Origin: Mycobacteriales bacterium
Lineage (GTDB): Bacteria > Actinomycetota > Actinomycetes > JAFAQI01
DNA: 33,625 bases
Reading direction: 5' to 3'
Assembly (NCBI GenBank): GCA_035504215.1
Contig: DATJSI010000087.1
Coordinates: 1 to 33,625 of the forward strand
This document shows positions 7,262-15,379 of this stretch, piece after piece (positions within the stretch are counted from its first letter, which is position 1; every line of letters starts with the position of its first letter). The notes under the pieces are model-generated. The model had not been told where the DNA came from. It did not search any database and worked only from the letters and a program-made list of their open reading frames with translations. The position numbers were made by a program, and so were the translations under genes.

Positions 7262-7900
7262 TCAGCGCGGTGAACCCACGGCGGCGCTGAGTGCCCGGCC
7301 CAAAGCGGCCTCGACGACCGGCAGCGCCTCGTCCACCGTGACCTCGCGGCCGAGCTCGGTTGTCAGGGAGGTCACTCCGGCATCCGTGATGCCGCAGGGC
7401 ACGATCCGGTCGAACGCGGTCAGCGCGCAGTTGCAGTTGAGAGCGAAGCCGTGCATGGTCACTCCGCGCGCAACCCGTACGCCGATCGCGGCCGCCTTGC
7501 GCGCCGGTCCGCGCGCGTCCGCAGGCACCCACGCGCCGCTGCGTCCGTCGATCCGCACGGTCTCGACGCCGAACGACCGGCAAGCCGCCATCATGGCGTC
7601 CTCGAGCCGGCGCACATGGCCGACCACGTCGACCGGATCCGGCAGCGCGACGATCGGGTACCCGGTCAGCTGCCCCGGTCCGTGCCAGGTGATCTTGCCG
7701 CCGCGGTCGACGTCGATGACCGGCGTACCGTCGGCGGGTCGCTCCCAGACCTCGGTGCGCTTGCCAGCGGTGTAGACGGGATCGTGCTCCAGCAGCAGGA
7801 CGGTGTCGTCGATCTCGCCCGCGACCCGGCGGGCATGCAGGTCGCGCTGCATCGCCCAGGCCTCGTCGTACCCGACCCGTCCCAGCCGCACGAACTCCAC
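7262..7900 (-). CDS. lipB: Octanoyl-ACP:protein N-octanoyltransferase
   Basis: Transfers octanoate from acyl carrier protein to the lipoyl lysine of E2 and H proteins, the first step of lipoate assembly; LipA then adds sulfur. At 212 residues the length fits the family. Visible motifs are the [18 protein letters not shown] substrate loop, the lysine of [18 protein letters not shown], and the catalytic cysteine in FDRIVPCGI. An in-frame GTG at 7930 would add 10 residues. GTG 7900 is preferred because TACGGT lies 7 nt upstream, the leaderless layout seen at neighbouring genes. It heads the run lipB - MOSC gene - lipA. Confidence 0.97.
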   Translation of the reverse strand: MEFVRLGRVGYDEAWAMQRDLHARRVAGEIDDTVLLLEHDPVYTAGKRTEVWERPADGTPVIDVDRGGKITWHGPGQLTGYPIVALPDPVDVVGHVRRLEDAMMAACRSFGVETVRIDGRSGAWVPADARGPARKAAAIGVRVARGVTMHGFALNCNCALTAFDRIVPCGITDAGVTSLTTELGREVTVDEALPVVEAALGRALSAAVGSPR

Positions 7901-7907
7901 GCCATCC

Positions 7908-7913
7908 ACCGTA
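7908..7913 (-). promoter_or_regulatory. -10 hexamer of leaderless lipB
   Basis: TACGGT, 7 nt, GTG 7900 on the minus strand; fixes the lipB start. The 90-bp repeat element begins 18 bp further upstream (7931), so it lies across the -35 region or just beyond it. Confidence 0.6.
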
Positions 7914-7930
7914 CGTCGCCGGCACCGCAC

Positions 7931-8020
7931 GCTTCAGCACACAACGTCGCGCACGGGCGGCCGTTATGTCGACCGGTGTCGCAATTGGCGGCCACTCGGG
8001 ATCGGGTTGTGTGCTGAAAC
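7931..8020. repeat. 90-bp terminal-inverted-repeat element, copy 2
   Basis: TTCAGCACACAAC (7933-7945) and GTTGTGTGCTGAA (8006-8018) form perfect 13-bp inverted repeats; with one mismatch at the outer end they extend to 7931-8020. Total size (90 bp) and ends match the element at 3798-3887. The interiors differ, with only patches in common when one is reverse-complemented (GTGGC, AACGGC). This copy lies between the divergent lipB and kinase genes, so a pure terminator role is less natural here. Confidence 0.75.
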
Positions 8021-8115
8021 GGGATCGTGGCGCTCTCCGTCGGGAGCTCGTCGGCGGCGCGGGCCCCTGTGGACAACGCCGGCGCCGTACGGCGGTTCGC
8101 TGCTCCAATGTGCGC

Positions 8116-9612
8116 GTGCATCACGGGTTGACGATCGGCGAGTACGTCGCGGAGAGCCCGATCGGCATGGGCGGAAGCGGGGAGGTCTGGCGCGCCCGGG
8201 ACGTCACGACCGGTGAGGCGGTCGCGGTCAAGGCGCTGTTCGGCAAGGGGCAGCACGTCGTCGAGCGGCTGCGCCGCGAGGCGAACGTCCTCGCCTCGGT
8301 CGCCGGGCCGCACGTGGTCCGCCTGCGCGACCTGCTGGTCGAGGACGACCGTGCCTACCTAGTCATGGACCTCGCAGCGGGTGGGAGTCTCGAGGACCTC
8401 TTCGAGGAGCGCGATCGGATCCCCGCGCCCGAGGTCGTCACGATCCTCGCCCCGATCGCGTCCGCGCTCGCCGCTGCCCACGCGCGCGACCTCGTGCACG
8501 GTGACATCACGCCCGCCAACATCCTGTTCACGGCCGACGGCCGGCCGCTGCTCGCGGACTTCGGCGTCGTCCAGGCAGTCGGTGCGACCGAGCCGGTCGA
8601 GGGCACCTTCGGATACCTCGATCCCGCGGTGGCAAACGGTGAGCGACCGACGCCCGCGAGCGATGTCTTCGGCCTCGCCGCAGTGGGCTTCGCCGCCCTC
8701 ACCGGCAAGCTGGTCTGGGGGAGCGGTTCGCCCGAGCAGCTGGAGGGCCGGGCCCTGCTCGGCCTGCACGAGAGCCTGCCCGAGCTCGCGCCCGACGTGC
8801 CGCCGGCGCTCGCCGACGTCATCGAGTCCGCGCTCGCGCTCGACCCGTATGACCGGCCGGACGCGAGGACGTTTGCCAGCAAGGTCCTTCATGCTTGCGC
8901 GGCGGCGCCGGTCGACATCCCCGTCGTCGCGCACCTGGTCGCCGCCCCCGTGACCAGCGTCATCCGCCGGCGCGCCATCGACCACGACGACGTCGATGAC
9001 GTCGAAGCCGAGGCGCTGTCACGTGGCAAGGTGCGCTGGCCGTGGAAGCGGGCGATTGTCGTCGCGGTCTTCGGAGCGATCATGACCGCCGTGTCGCTCG
9101 CGCTCAGTGCCCTGCTCGGGCACGTACACCTCGGCGTGCCGCACGTGGTCGACGGGAAACCCCCCGTCGGGAACCACTCAGCCTTGACCCCAACAGCGGC
9201 GACGGTCAGGCCGGCGGCGGAGATCTCGCCGGCCGGCTGGCGCGCCGTGGTCGCGCGGCTCGATGCCGACCGGGCGGCCGCGTTCGCTTCCGCCGACCCC
9301 GACCGGCTGGCCGCCGTCTATGTCGCCGGTTCCCCGGCGTACGACACGGACCTCGCCACCATCAGCTCGTTGCAGAGCCGCGGCCTGCGCGCTCGCGGCT
9401 TCTCCGCGACCGTCGAGGCCGCCACACCGGTTTCGGGGTCCGGCGCGAACGAGCAGCTGCGCGTCGTCGACCGGCTGAGCGGCTACCGCCTCGTCGACCT
9501 CACTGGCCACGTCGTCGGGCACGGGGACCCCCGCCCGGCCCGGACGTTCACGATGTGGCTGCACTACGGCGCGGCTGGCTGGCAGGTCGCCAAGGTCTCC
9601 AGCCTTCCGTGA
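8116..9612 (+). CDS. Transmembrane Ser/Thr protein kinase (non-RD)
   Basis: A 498-residue actinobacterial PASTA-less STPK-like protein. The kinase domain spans about residues 5-262: Gly-loop IGMGGSGEV (17-24), ATP lysine Lys39 in VAVKAL, catalytic loop HGDITPANI with Asp130 and Asn135, Mg loop DFG (148-150), and the SDVFGLAAV helix. The usual HRD arginine is replaced by Gly129, so this is a non-RD kinase. A charged juxtamembrane stretch (DHDDVDDVEAEA) precedes one membrane helix (313-334). The extracytoplasmic part (about 335-498) resembles a SnoaL/NTF2-like domain (VVARLDADRAAAFASADPD, MWLHYGAAGWQVAKVSSLP), but that is a guess. GTG 8116 is chosen because the kinase fold begins right after it; upstream codons reach into the repeat element. 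No clear ribosome binding site is seen. The ligand and substrates are unknown. Confidence 0.9.
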   Translation: MHHGLTIGEYVAESPIGMGGSGEVWRARDVTTGEAVAVKALFGKGQHVVERLRREANVLASVAGPHVVRLRDLLVEDDRAYLVMDLAAGGSLEDLFEERDRIPAPEVVTILAPIASALAAAHARDLVHGDITPANILFTADGRPLLADFGVVQAVGATEPVEGTFGYLDPAVANGERPTPASDVFGLAAVGFAALTGKLVWGSGSPEQLEGRALLGLHESLPELAPDVPPALADVIESALALDPYDRPDARTFASKVLHACAAAPVDIPVVAHLVAAPVTSVIRRRAIDHDDVDDVEAEALSRGKVRWPWKRAIVVAVFGAIMTAVSLALSALLGHVHLGVPHVVDGKPPVGNHSALTPTAATVRPAAEISPAGWRAVVARLDADRAAAFASADPDRLAAVYVAGSPAYDTDLATISSLQSRGLRARGFSATVEAATPVSGSGANEQLRVVDRLSGYRLVDLTGHVVGHGDPRPARTFTMWLHYGAAGWQVAKVSSLP

Positions 9613-9640
9613 TCGAGGGTTCCGCGCCCCATAACGCGCC

Positions 9641-9735
9641 GTAGCCCCCCCGATGGCCCATCGGTGGGGCTACGGCCCCACTAATGGCCCATCGGTGTCG
9701 GTATAGCCCCACCTATGGGCCATGCGTGTCCGACA
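9641..9735. repeat. Palindromic tandem array C (3 units), possible terminator
   Basis: ATGGSCCAT cores start at 9653, 9684 and 9715, a 31-bp period. The first unit folds strongly: GTAGCCCC (9641-9648) pairs with GGGGCTAC (9666-9673), and inside it CCGATGG pairs with CCATCGG (9650-9664). The array starts 29 bp after the kinase stop and lies between convergent genes (the kinase and the TIGR01777 gene), where it could end transcription from both sides. It belongs to the same family as arrays A and B. Confidence 0.85.
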
Positions 9736-9767
9736 CGGAGGCGCGACGCGCGTCCGGGTCGGACCGC

Positions 9768-10658
9768 TCAGAGGATCGCGCGAAGGGCGGCGTCGACGTC
9801 GGCGTAGCCGAACTCGAAGCCGGCATCGAGCAGCCGGCGCGGCAGGACGCGCTGGCTGACCAGCGCCCCCTCATCGGCGAAACCGTCAAGGGCGATCCGC
9901 AGCGCGAACCCGGGCACCGTCAGGATCGTCGGGCGCCGAAGCGCGCGACCGATCGCCAGCGTGTAGTCGCGGTTGCGAACGGGATCGGGACCGACCACGT
10001 TGACCGGCCCGGACAGCTCGCCCGCCGTGAGCAGGAAGCGCACCGCGTTCAGGTAGTCCGACATCGCGATCCACGGCACCCACTGCCGCCCGGATCCGAG
10101 CCGCCCGCCGAGCCCGGCCTTGAACAGCGGCAGCACCGTGCCGAGCGCACCGCCGTCGGTGGAGAGCACGTGGCCGGTGCGGATGCACATGCACACCACG
10201 CGCGCGCCGGCCGCTGACGCTGCCGCGGTCGAGGCCTCCCACTGCTCGACCACGTCGGCGAGAAACCCCGCCCCGCGCGGGTCGGACTCGTCAAGCACCT
10301 CGTCGCCGCGGTCGCCGTACCAGCCGACCGCACTCGCCGACACGAGCACCGGTACGCCGCTGGCCGCGACCGCGGCCGCGATCGTCGTCGTGCCGTCGAC
10401 CCGGCTGGAAAGCACGGCTTCCTTGTGCGCCGCGGACCAGCGCTTCGACGCGACGCCGACCCCGGCGAGGTGCACGACCGCGTCGATGCCGTCAAGCGCG
10501 CCGGCATCGATCCGGTGCGCCTGCGGGTCCCATCGGCGCTGGTCAGGGCCGGTCGGGTCCTGGCGCACGATGCGCAGCACCTCGTGCCCGTCCGAGCGCA
10601 GCACGCTGACGAGAGCGGAGCCGAGCAGGCCGGACGAGCCGGTGATCGCGATCTTCAT
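9768..10658 (-). CDS. TIGR01777 family NAD(P)-binding epimerase-like protein
   Basis: A 296-residue extended short-chain dehydrogenase/reductase. It has the N-terminal Rossmann motif ITGSSGLLGSAL, VVHLAGVGVASKRWS (family-typical, in place of the sugar epimerase NNAG region), the SASAVGWYGDRGDEVLDE signature that carries the family's active-site Tyr, and the C-terminal DUF1731-type region (VPGFALRIALDGFADEGALVSQRVLP). The reaction of this family is not established; related proteins are annotated as epimerases or cell-division inhibitors (SulA-like). It follows sucB by 37 bp, and its mycobacterial counterpart also lies between lipB and the E2 gene. TACGAC 7 nt upstream of ATG 10658 suggests an extra leaderless promoter. 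Confidence 0.95.
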   Translation of the reverse strand: MKIAITGSSGLLGSALVSVLRSDGHEVLRIVRQDPTGPDQRRWDPQAHRIDAGALDGIDAVVHLAGVGVASKRWSAAHKEAVLSSRVDGTTTIAAAVAASGVPVLVSASAVGWYGDRGDEVLDESDPRGAGFLADVVEQWEASTAAASAAGARVVCMCIRTGHVLSTDGGALGTVLPLFKAGLGGRLGSGRQWVPWIAMSDYLNAVRFLLTAGELSGPVNVVGPDPVRNRDYTLAIGRALRRPTILTVPGFALRIALDGFADEGALVSQRVLPRRLLDAGFEFGYADVDAALRAIL

Positions 10659-10665
10659 GCGGACC

Positions 10666-10671
10666 GTCGTA
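10666..10671 (-). promoter_or_regulatory. Possible -10 hexamer of TIGR01777 gene
   Basis: TACGAC, 7 nt, ATG 10658 on the minus strand. It departs from TANNNT in the last base, so it is weaker than the other leaderless boxes in this window. Confidence 0.4.
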
Positions 10672-10695
10672 CCCGGGTGCGACCGCAGCTATCTC

Positions 10696-12291
10696 CTACA
10701 GCCCGAGCTCGGCCTCGAACTCGCCGCCCTCGAGCCGCTGCTTCACGGTGCTGAGGAAACGCGCTGCGTCGGCACCGTCGACCATCCGGTGGTCGTAGGT
10801 CAGTGCGAGATAGACGATGTCGCGCACCGCGATGACGTCACCTGCGATCGGATCGTCGACGACGACCGGACGCTTCACCACCGCGCCCGTGCCGAGGATG
10901 CCGACCTGTGGCTGGTTGAGGATCGGCGTGTCGAACAGCGCGCCGCGCGAGCCGGTGTTGGTCAGCGTGAACGTGCCGCCGCCGAGCTCGTCCGGGGTGA
11001 TGTGGTTGTCGCGCGTGCGGGCGGCGAGGTCATCGACCTTGCGCGCGATGCCGGCCAGGTTCAGGTCGTCCGCGTCGCGCAGCACCGGAACGAGCAGTCC
11101 GCGCGGCGTGTCGACCGCGATGCCGAGATGCACCTTGTCGTGGTAGGTGACCGTGCCCGCCTCGGTGTCGATCGAGGAGTTGAGCACCGGATGCTCGCGC
11201 AGCGCCTCGCAGGTGGCCAGGACGAAGAACGGCAGGAACGTCAGCTTCACGCCCTCGCGCGCGGCGAAGTCAACCTTCGCGCGGTCGCGCAGCCGCGCGA
11301 TCCGCGTCAGGTCCGCCTCCACGACCGTGGTCAGCTGCGCGCTGACCTGCAGTGACTCGACCATCCGCTCGGCGATCACTGCGCGCAGGCGGGACAGCTT
11401 CTCCGTGGTGCCCCGGGTCGGAGCGATCGCGGGCGCCGAAGGAGCGGCGGGAGCCGCCGCAGCCGGGGCGGACGGAGTAGCCGCGGCCGGCGCGCCAGGC
11501 GCGGGTGCGGATGAGGGTGCCGACGCAGCGGGCGCAGCCGGTTGGCTGCCGGTGCGGGCAGCGGCGTCGAGGACGTCCTGCTTGCGGATCCGGCCGCCGA
11601 CGCCGGTGCCGGCCAGGCTGGCGAGGTCGACCCCGTGCTCGGCGGCGAGCCGGCGGACCAGGGGAGTGACGTACGACGGCGCCTGCCCGCCGTCCTCGGC
11701 GGCGGCCGGAGCGGGCGCCTGCGGTGGGGCGGGTTGCGAGGTCTGCGCAGGCGGCACCGGAGCGGCCGGCTCGGCCGTCGCGACCGGAGCCGCCGGCGGC
11801 TGGAGGGCGGCCGCAGGCGCAGGCGTGGGTGCCGGCGCCGACGTGAACGGCGGTGCCTGTGCGGCGGCGGGCTGCGGGGCCGGCTCGGGCTCCGGCTCCG
11901 GAGCGGGTTCTTGCGCCTGCTCCGTGGCGGGAGCCTCCGCGGCCGGCTCCGGCGCCGCGGGACTCGCGCCGGACGCCTCGGTCGCGGTGTCGGCGGTTTC
12001 GGTGGTGTCGGTGGCCGCAGCACCGGCCGCCGAGCCGTCACCGGCCCCGGCCGCGCCGTCCTCGATCAGTGCGAGCTCGGTACCGACGTCGACCGTCTCG
12101 TCCTCGGCGACCTTGATGCTCGCGAGGGTGCCGCTGGCCGGCGACGGGATCTCGGTGTCGACCTTGTCGGTCGAGACCTCGAGCAGCGGCTCGTCGGCGT
12201 CGACGTGGTCGCCTTCGGCCTTCAGCCAACGGGTAACGGTGCCTTCGGAAACGCTCTCACCGAGACGCGGCATCGTGACGGACACGGTCAT
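10696..12291 (-). CDS. sucB: 2-oxoacid dehydrogenase E2 (dihydrolipoamide acyltransferase)
   Basis: The acyltransferase core of a 2-oxoacid dehydrogenase complex, most likely 2-oxoglutarate dehydrogenase by neighbourhood; in mycobacteria the orthologue also serves pyruvate dehydrogenase. Its 531 residues comprise one lipoyl domain (1-80) with lipoyl-lysine Lys43 in STDKVDTE, a very long Ala/Pro/Glu-rich linker (about 85-205), an E3-binding domain ([17 protein letters not shown] through [12 protein letters not shown]), a second Ala/Pro linker, and the catalytic domain from about 300, ending in [13 protein letters not shown] with the catalytic His and Asp. ATG 12291 lies 18 bp after the lpdA stop, so E3 and E2 are co-transcribed. 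Its lysine is a client of the LipB/LipA enzymes encoded nearby. The choice between sucB and a pyruvate-type E2 cannot be made from the sequence alone. Confidence 0.95.
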   Translation of the reverse strand: MTVSVTMPRLGESVSEGTVTRWLKAEGDHVDADEPLLEVSTDKVDTEIPSPASGTLASIKVAEDETVDVGTELALIEDGAAGAGDGSAAGAAATDTTETADTATEASGASPAAPEPAAEAPATEQAQEPAPEPEPEPAPQPAAAQAPPFTSAPAPTPAPAAALQPPAAPVATAEPAAPVPPAQTSQPAPPQAPAPAAAEDGGQAPSYVTPLVRRLAAEHGVDLASLAGTGVGGRIRKQDVLDAAARTGSQPAAPAASAPSSAPAPGAPAAATPSAPAAAAPAAPSAPAIAPTRGTTEKLSRLRAVIAERMVESLQVSAQLTTVVEADLTRIARLRDRAKVDFAAREGVKLTFLPFFVLATCEALREHPVLNSSIDTEAGTVTYHDKVHLGIAVDTPRGLLVPVLRDADDLNLAGIARKVDDLAARTRDNHITPDELGGGTFTLTNTGSRGALFDTPILNQPQVGILGTGAVVKRPVVVDDPIAGDVIAVRDIVYLALTYDHRMVDGADAARFLSTVKQRLEGGEFEAELGL

Positions 12292-12309
12292 CGCTTCAGG
12301 GGCTCCTCG

Positions 12310-13689
12310 TCAGCCGTGGCTGTGCAGTGGTTTGCCGGCGAGCGCGAGATGCGCCTCGCCGACCGCTTCGGACAGGGTCGGGTGCGGGTGGATGAGCTGC
12401 GCGACCTCGATCGGCAGCGCTTCCCAGTTCGTGATCAGCTGGCCCTCGGCGATCAGGTCGCCGACCCGCGCGCCGACCATGTGGATGCCGAGCACCGGGC
12501 CGTCTTTCTCCGCGATCACCTTGACCGCGCCGGCGGTCTGCAGGATCTGCGCGCGGCCGTTGCCGGCCAGGTCGTACGTGGCCTCGACGGCTTGATACCC
12601 ACGCTCGGCGGCCTGCGCGCTGGTCAGCCCGACGCTCGCGACCTCGGGGTCGGAGTAGGTGACGCGCGGGACGCCGTCGTAGTCGATGGTCGGCGGGTTC
12701 AGCCCGGCGACCTCCTCGGCGACCATGATTCCCTCCGCGAAGCCGAGGTGCGCGAGCTGCAGGCCGGGTCGCAGGTCGCCGATCGCGTAGACGTTCGGGA
12801 GGCTCGTGCGGCAGTGGGCGTCGACGGTCACGAAGCCACGGTCCATCGCGATGCCGGCCTCGGCGTACCCGAGGTTGTCGGACACCGGTCCACGCCCCAC
12901 CGCGACCAGCAGCAGCTCGCCGTCGAAGGTCTTGCCGTCCTCGAGCGTCACCGTGACGCCCGCGTCGGAGGTCTTGGCCTCCTTGAACCGCTCGCCGAGG
13001 TTGAAGGCGATGCCACGCCGGCGGAACGCCCGCTCGAGCAGCTTCGAGCTGGACTCCTCCTCGGTCGGCAGCAGGTGCGGCAGCGCCTCGATGATCGTCA
13101 CGTCAGCGCCGAAGGAGCGCCAGACGCTCGCGAACTCCACGCCGATCACGCCGCCGCCGAGCACGATCACCGATGACGGCACCCGCTCGAGCGCGAGCGC
13201 GTGCTCGCTGGTGATGATCCGCTCGCCGTCGATCTCGAGCCCGGGCAGCGTCCGGGAGAACGAGCCGGTGGCCAGCACGACTGCTTTGGATGCGTTGTAC
13301 GTCGTACCGTCCACCTCGACCGTCGTCGGCGAGGTGAGCCGTCCTGATCCCTGGACGACAGTGATGCCGCGGCCCTTCACCAGGCCGGACAAGCCCTTAT
13401 AGAGCCGGTCGACGACGCCGCTCTTGTAGGAGTTGACGCCGGCCATGTCGATGCCGGCGACGCTGGACTGCACGCCGATCTTCTCGCCCTCGCGGGCGGC
13501 GTCGGCAACTTCGGCCGCGTGCAGGAGCGCCTTCGTCGGGATGCAGCCGCGGTGCAGGCACGTGCCGCCAACCTTGTCGCGCTCGATCATGATCACCGAG
13601 AGGCCGAGCTCCGCGGCGCGCAGCGCGCAGGCATAACCGCCGCTGCCGCCGCCGAGGATGACGAGATCGGCGCTTTGCGGGTCAGCCAC
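12310..13689 (-). CDS. lpdA: Dihydrolipoamide dehydrogenase (E3)
   Basis: An FAD flavoprotein that reoxidises dihydrolipoamide with NAD+ for the 2-oxoacid dehydrogenase and glycine cleavage systems. Its 459 residues carry the FAD motif GGGSGGYACALRAA, the redox disulfide GGTCLHRGC (Cys44, Cys49), the NAD-binding VIVLGGGVIGVEFA, the second FAD motif VYAIGDL, and the C-terminal dimer-interface catalytic pair His436/Glu441 in HPTLSEAVGEAH. GTG 13689 has a ribosome binding site (GGGAG, about 8 nt upstream). The 129-bp gap before it, after pepA, contains a CCGGC/GCCGG hairpin and a TAACCT hexamer that could be the -10 box of the lpdA-sucB-TIGR01777 operon. Confidence 0.97.
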   Translation of the reverse strand: MADPQSADLVILGGGSGGYACALRAAELGLSVIMIERDKVGGTCLHRGCIPTKALLHAAEVADAAREGEKIGVQSSVAGIDMAGVNSYKSGVVDRLYKGLSGLVKGRGITVVQGSGRLTSPTTVEVDGTTYNASKAVVLATGSFSRTLPGLEIDGERIITSEHALALERVPSSVIVLGGGVIGVEFASVWRSFGADVTIIEALPHLLPTEEESSSKLLERAFRRRGIAFNLGERFKEAKTSDAGVTVTLEDGKTFDGELLLVAVGRGPVSDNLGYAEAGIAMDRGFVTVDAHCRTSLPNVYAIGDLRPGLQLAHLGFAEGIMVAEEVAGLNPPTIDYDGVPRVTYSDPEVASVGLTSAQAAERGYQAVEATYDLAGNGRAQILQTAGAVKVIAEKDGPVLGIHMVGARVGDLIAEGQLITNWEALPIEVAQLIHPHPTLSEAVGEAHLALAGKPLHSHG

Positions 13690-13818
13690 GGCACATCTCC
13701 CAGGGTCGGGTCGAGGTTACGTCGGGAACCGGCTTGTGGCCGGAAGCCCATTCTTTCATCAGTGCAACCACGGCGGACCCGGGGTTAGTTCGCGACCCGT
13801 CGCCTCGAATCCCGGCCC

Positions 13819-15339
13819 CTACCCGGCGCGCGACTCCAGCCACTCCACCAGGGTGCGGATCGGCACGCCGGTGCCGCCCTTGGGGGTGTAGTCGTGGACA
13901 TCGCCCTGGTTCCAGGCCGGGCCGGCAACGTCGAGGTGCGCCCACGGGGTGCCGTCCGGCACGAACTCGCGGAGGAACAGGCCCGCAACCAGCATGCCGC
14001 CGTTGCGGTCGCCGGTGTTGGACAGGTCCGCCGCGTCGGAGTCGAGCGACTTGCGCAGCTCGTCCGGCAGCGGCATCGGCCAGGCCTGCTCGCCGGCGGC
14101 ATCTGCCGCGGCCACCATCTCCTCGCGCAGGTCGTCGTCGTTCGACATCACCGCGTAGACGCGCGAGCCGAGCGCGACCAGCGCGGCACCGGTCAGGGTC
14201 GCGATGTCGACGATCGTGGTCGCGCCTTCTTCGCTGGCCCGCACGATCGCGTCGGCCATGACCAGCCGGCCCTCGGCGTCGGTGTTCATCACCTCGACGG
14301 TCTTGCCGCCGCGCATCGTGAGGATGTCCGACGGCCGGATCGCCGTACCGCTCGGCATGTTCTCGGCGCTCGCGACCCAGCCGACCACGTTGATCGGCAG
14401 CTTGAGCCGGGCGATCGCCTGCATGGTGCCGATGACCGCGGCCGCGCCGCCCATGTCGGCCTTCATCCACTCCATCGCGGTGGGCGGCTTGAGCGAAAGG
14501 CCGCCGGTGTCGAACGTGATGCCCTTGCCGACCAGGTGGATCGCCTTGCCACCGGCCGGGCCGCCGTTCCATGTGATCCGCACGAGCCGCGGCGGGTTGG
14601 CCGCGCCCTGGCCGACGCCGAGAATCCCGCCGTGACCGCCCTCGGCCAGCGCGACCTCGTCGAAGACCTCGACCTCACAGCCGGCCGGCCCGCACGCCTC
14701 GACCGCGGCCTCCGCGAGGTCCGCGGGGTGCAGGTCGGCGGCAGGGGTGTTGACCAGGTCGCGGCAGAGCGTCACCGCGTCGCCGATCGCGGTCGCGCGG
14801 TCGACCGCGTCCTTGGCCGCCTTGTCGCGAGGGTCGGGTACGACGATCGCCGCGCTCCCGACCGCGCGCTTGTGGTCCTTCTTGGAGGCGCGGCTGCGGT
14901 ACCTGGTGAACGCGTAGCCGCCGAGCACGGCGCCCTCGGCGACCGGGCGGACGCCGTCGCCGTTCAGTGACCCGTTCACCGCGGCCAGCCCGGTCGCGAT
15001 TCGGCGGGCGCCGGCCAGCGTGCGGACGGCGGTGCCGACCGCGCGGCGTACCGCCTCCTCCGAGTACTGACCGTCGCGCTTCGGGGCGTCGCCGAGGCCG
15101 ACCGCGACCAGCAGCGGCGCCTTCGTCGCGCCCAGGGTCGGGACCTTGGTGATCTCGCCGGCCTTGCCGGTGGCGCCGAGCTCGGTCAACGCGGCCGTGA
15201 GGCGCTTCTTCATCGCCTTGTCGACGTCTCCGGCGCCCGGTGCGACGACCAGCGTGCCGTTGCGGTTCGCCACCCCGATCACGATCGCGTCGACGTTCGA
15301 TTCGGCCAAGGAGGTGTTCGAAAGGGTGATTCGGGTCAT
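13819..15339 (-). CDS. pepA: Leucyl aminopeptidase (M17)
   Basis: A cytoplasmic di-metal aminopeptidase that releases N-terminal residues from peptides. At 506 residues the length is normal, with an N-terminal macro-like domain and a C-terminal catalytic domain. The metal ligands and catalytic residues of M17 are all visible: Lys272 and Asp277 in GKGITFDTGG, Lys284, Asp295 in MKADMGG, and Asp354/Glu356 in NTDAEGRL. ATG 15339 is preceded by TAGCAT with an 8-nt spacer, so the transcript is probably leaderless. It is divergent from gcvT with only 40 bp between the start codons, an arrangement reminiscent of the pepB/gcvT neighbourhood in mycobacteria. Confidence 0.97.
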   Translation of the reverse strand: MTRITLSNTSLAESNVDAIVIGVANRNGTLVVAPGAGDVDKAMKKRLTAALTELGATGKAGEITKVPTLGATKAPLLVAVGLGDAPKRDGQYSEEAVRRAVGTAVRTLAGARRIATGLAAVNGSLNGDGVRPVAEGAVLGGYAFTRYRSRASKKDHKRAVGSAAIVVPDPRDKAAKDAVDRATAIGDAVTLCRDLVNTPAADLHPADLAEAAVEACGPAGCEVEVFDEVALAEGGHGGILGVGQGAANPPRLVRITWNGGPAGGKAIHLVGKGITFDTGGLSLKPPTAMEWMKADMGGAAAVIGTMQAIARLKLPINVVGWVASAENMPSGTAIRPSDILTMRGGKTVEVMNTDAEGRLVMADAIVRASEEGATTIVDIATLTGAALVALGSRVYAVMSNDDDLREEMVAAADAAGEQAWPMPLPDELRKSLDSDAADLSNTGDRNGGMLVAGLFLREFVPDGTPWAHLDVAGPAWNQGDVHDYTPKGGTGVPIRTLVEWLESRAG

Positions 15340-15347
15340 GGGGGCGA

Positions 15348-15371
15348 ATGCTAGCCCGCAACCGGTAGCGT
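15348..15371. promoter_or_regulatory. Back-to-back leaderless promoters for pepA and gcvT
   Basis: Within the 40 bp between the two start codons lie TAGCAT on the minus strand (15353-15348), 8 nt before pepA ATG 15339, and TAGCGT on the plus strand (15366-15371), 8 nt before gcvT GTG 15380. Each promoter's -35 region must overlap the other's start region, so the two genes may compete for polymerase. Confidence 0.55.
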
Positions 15372-15379
15372 CGCGGCTC

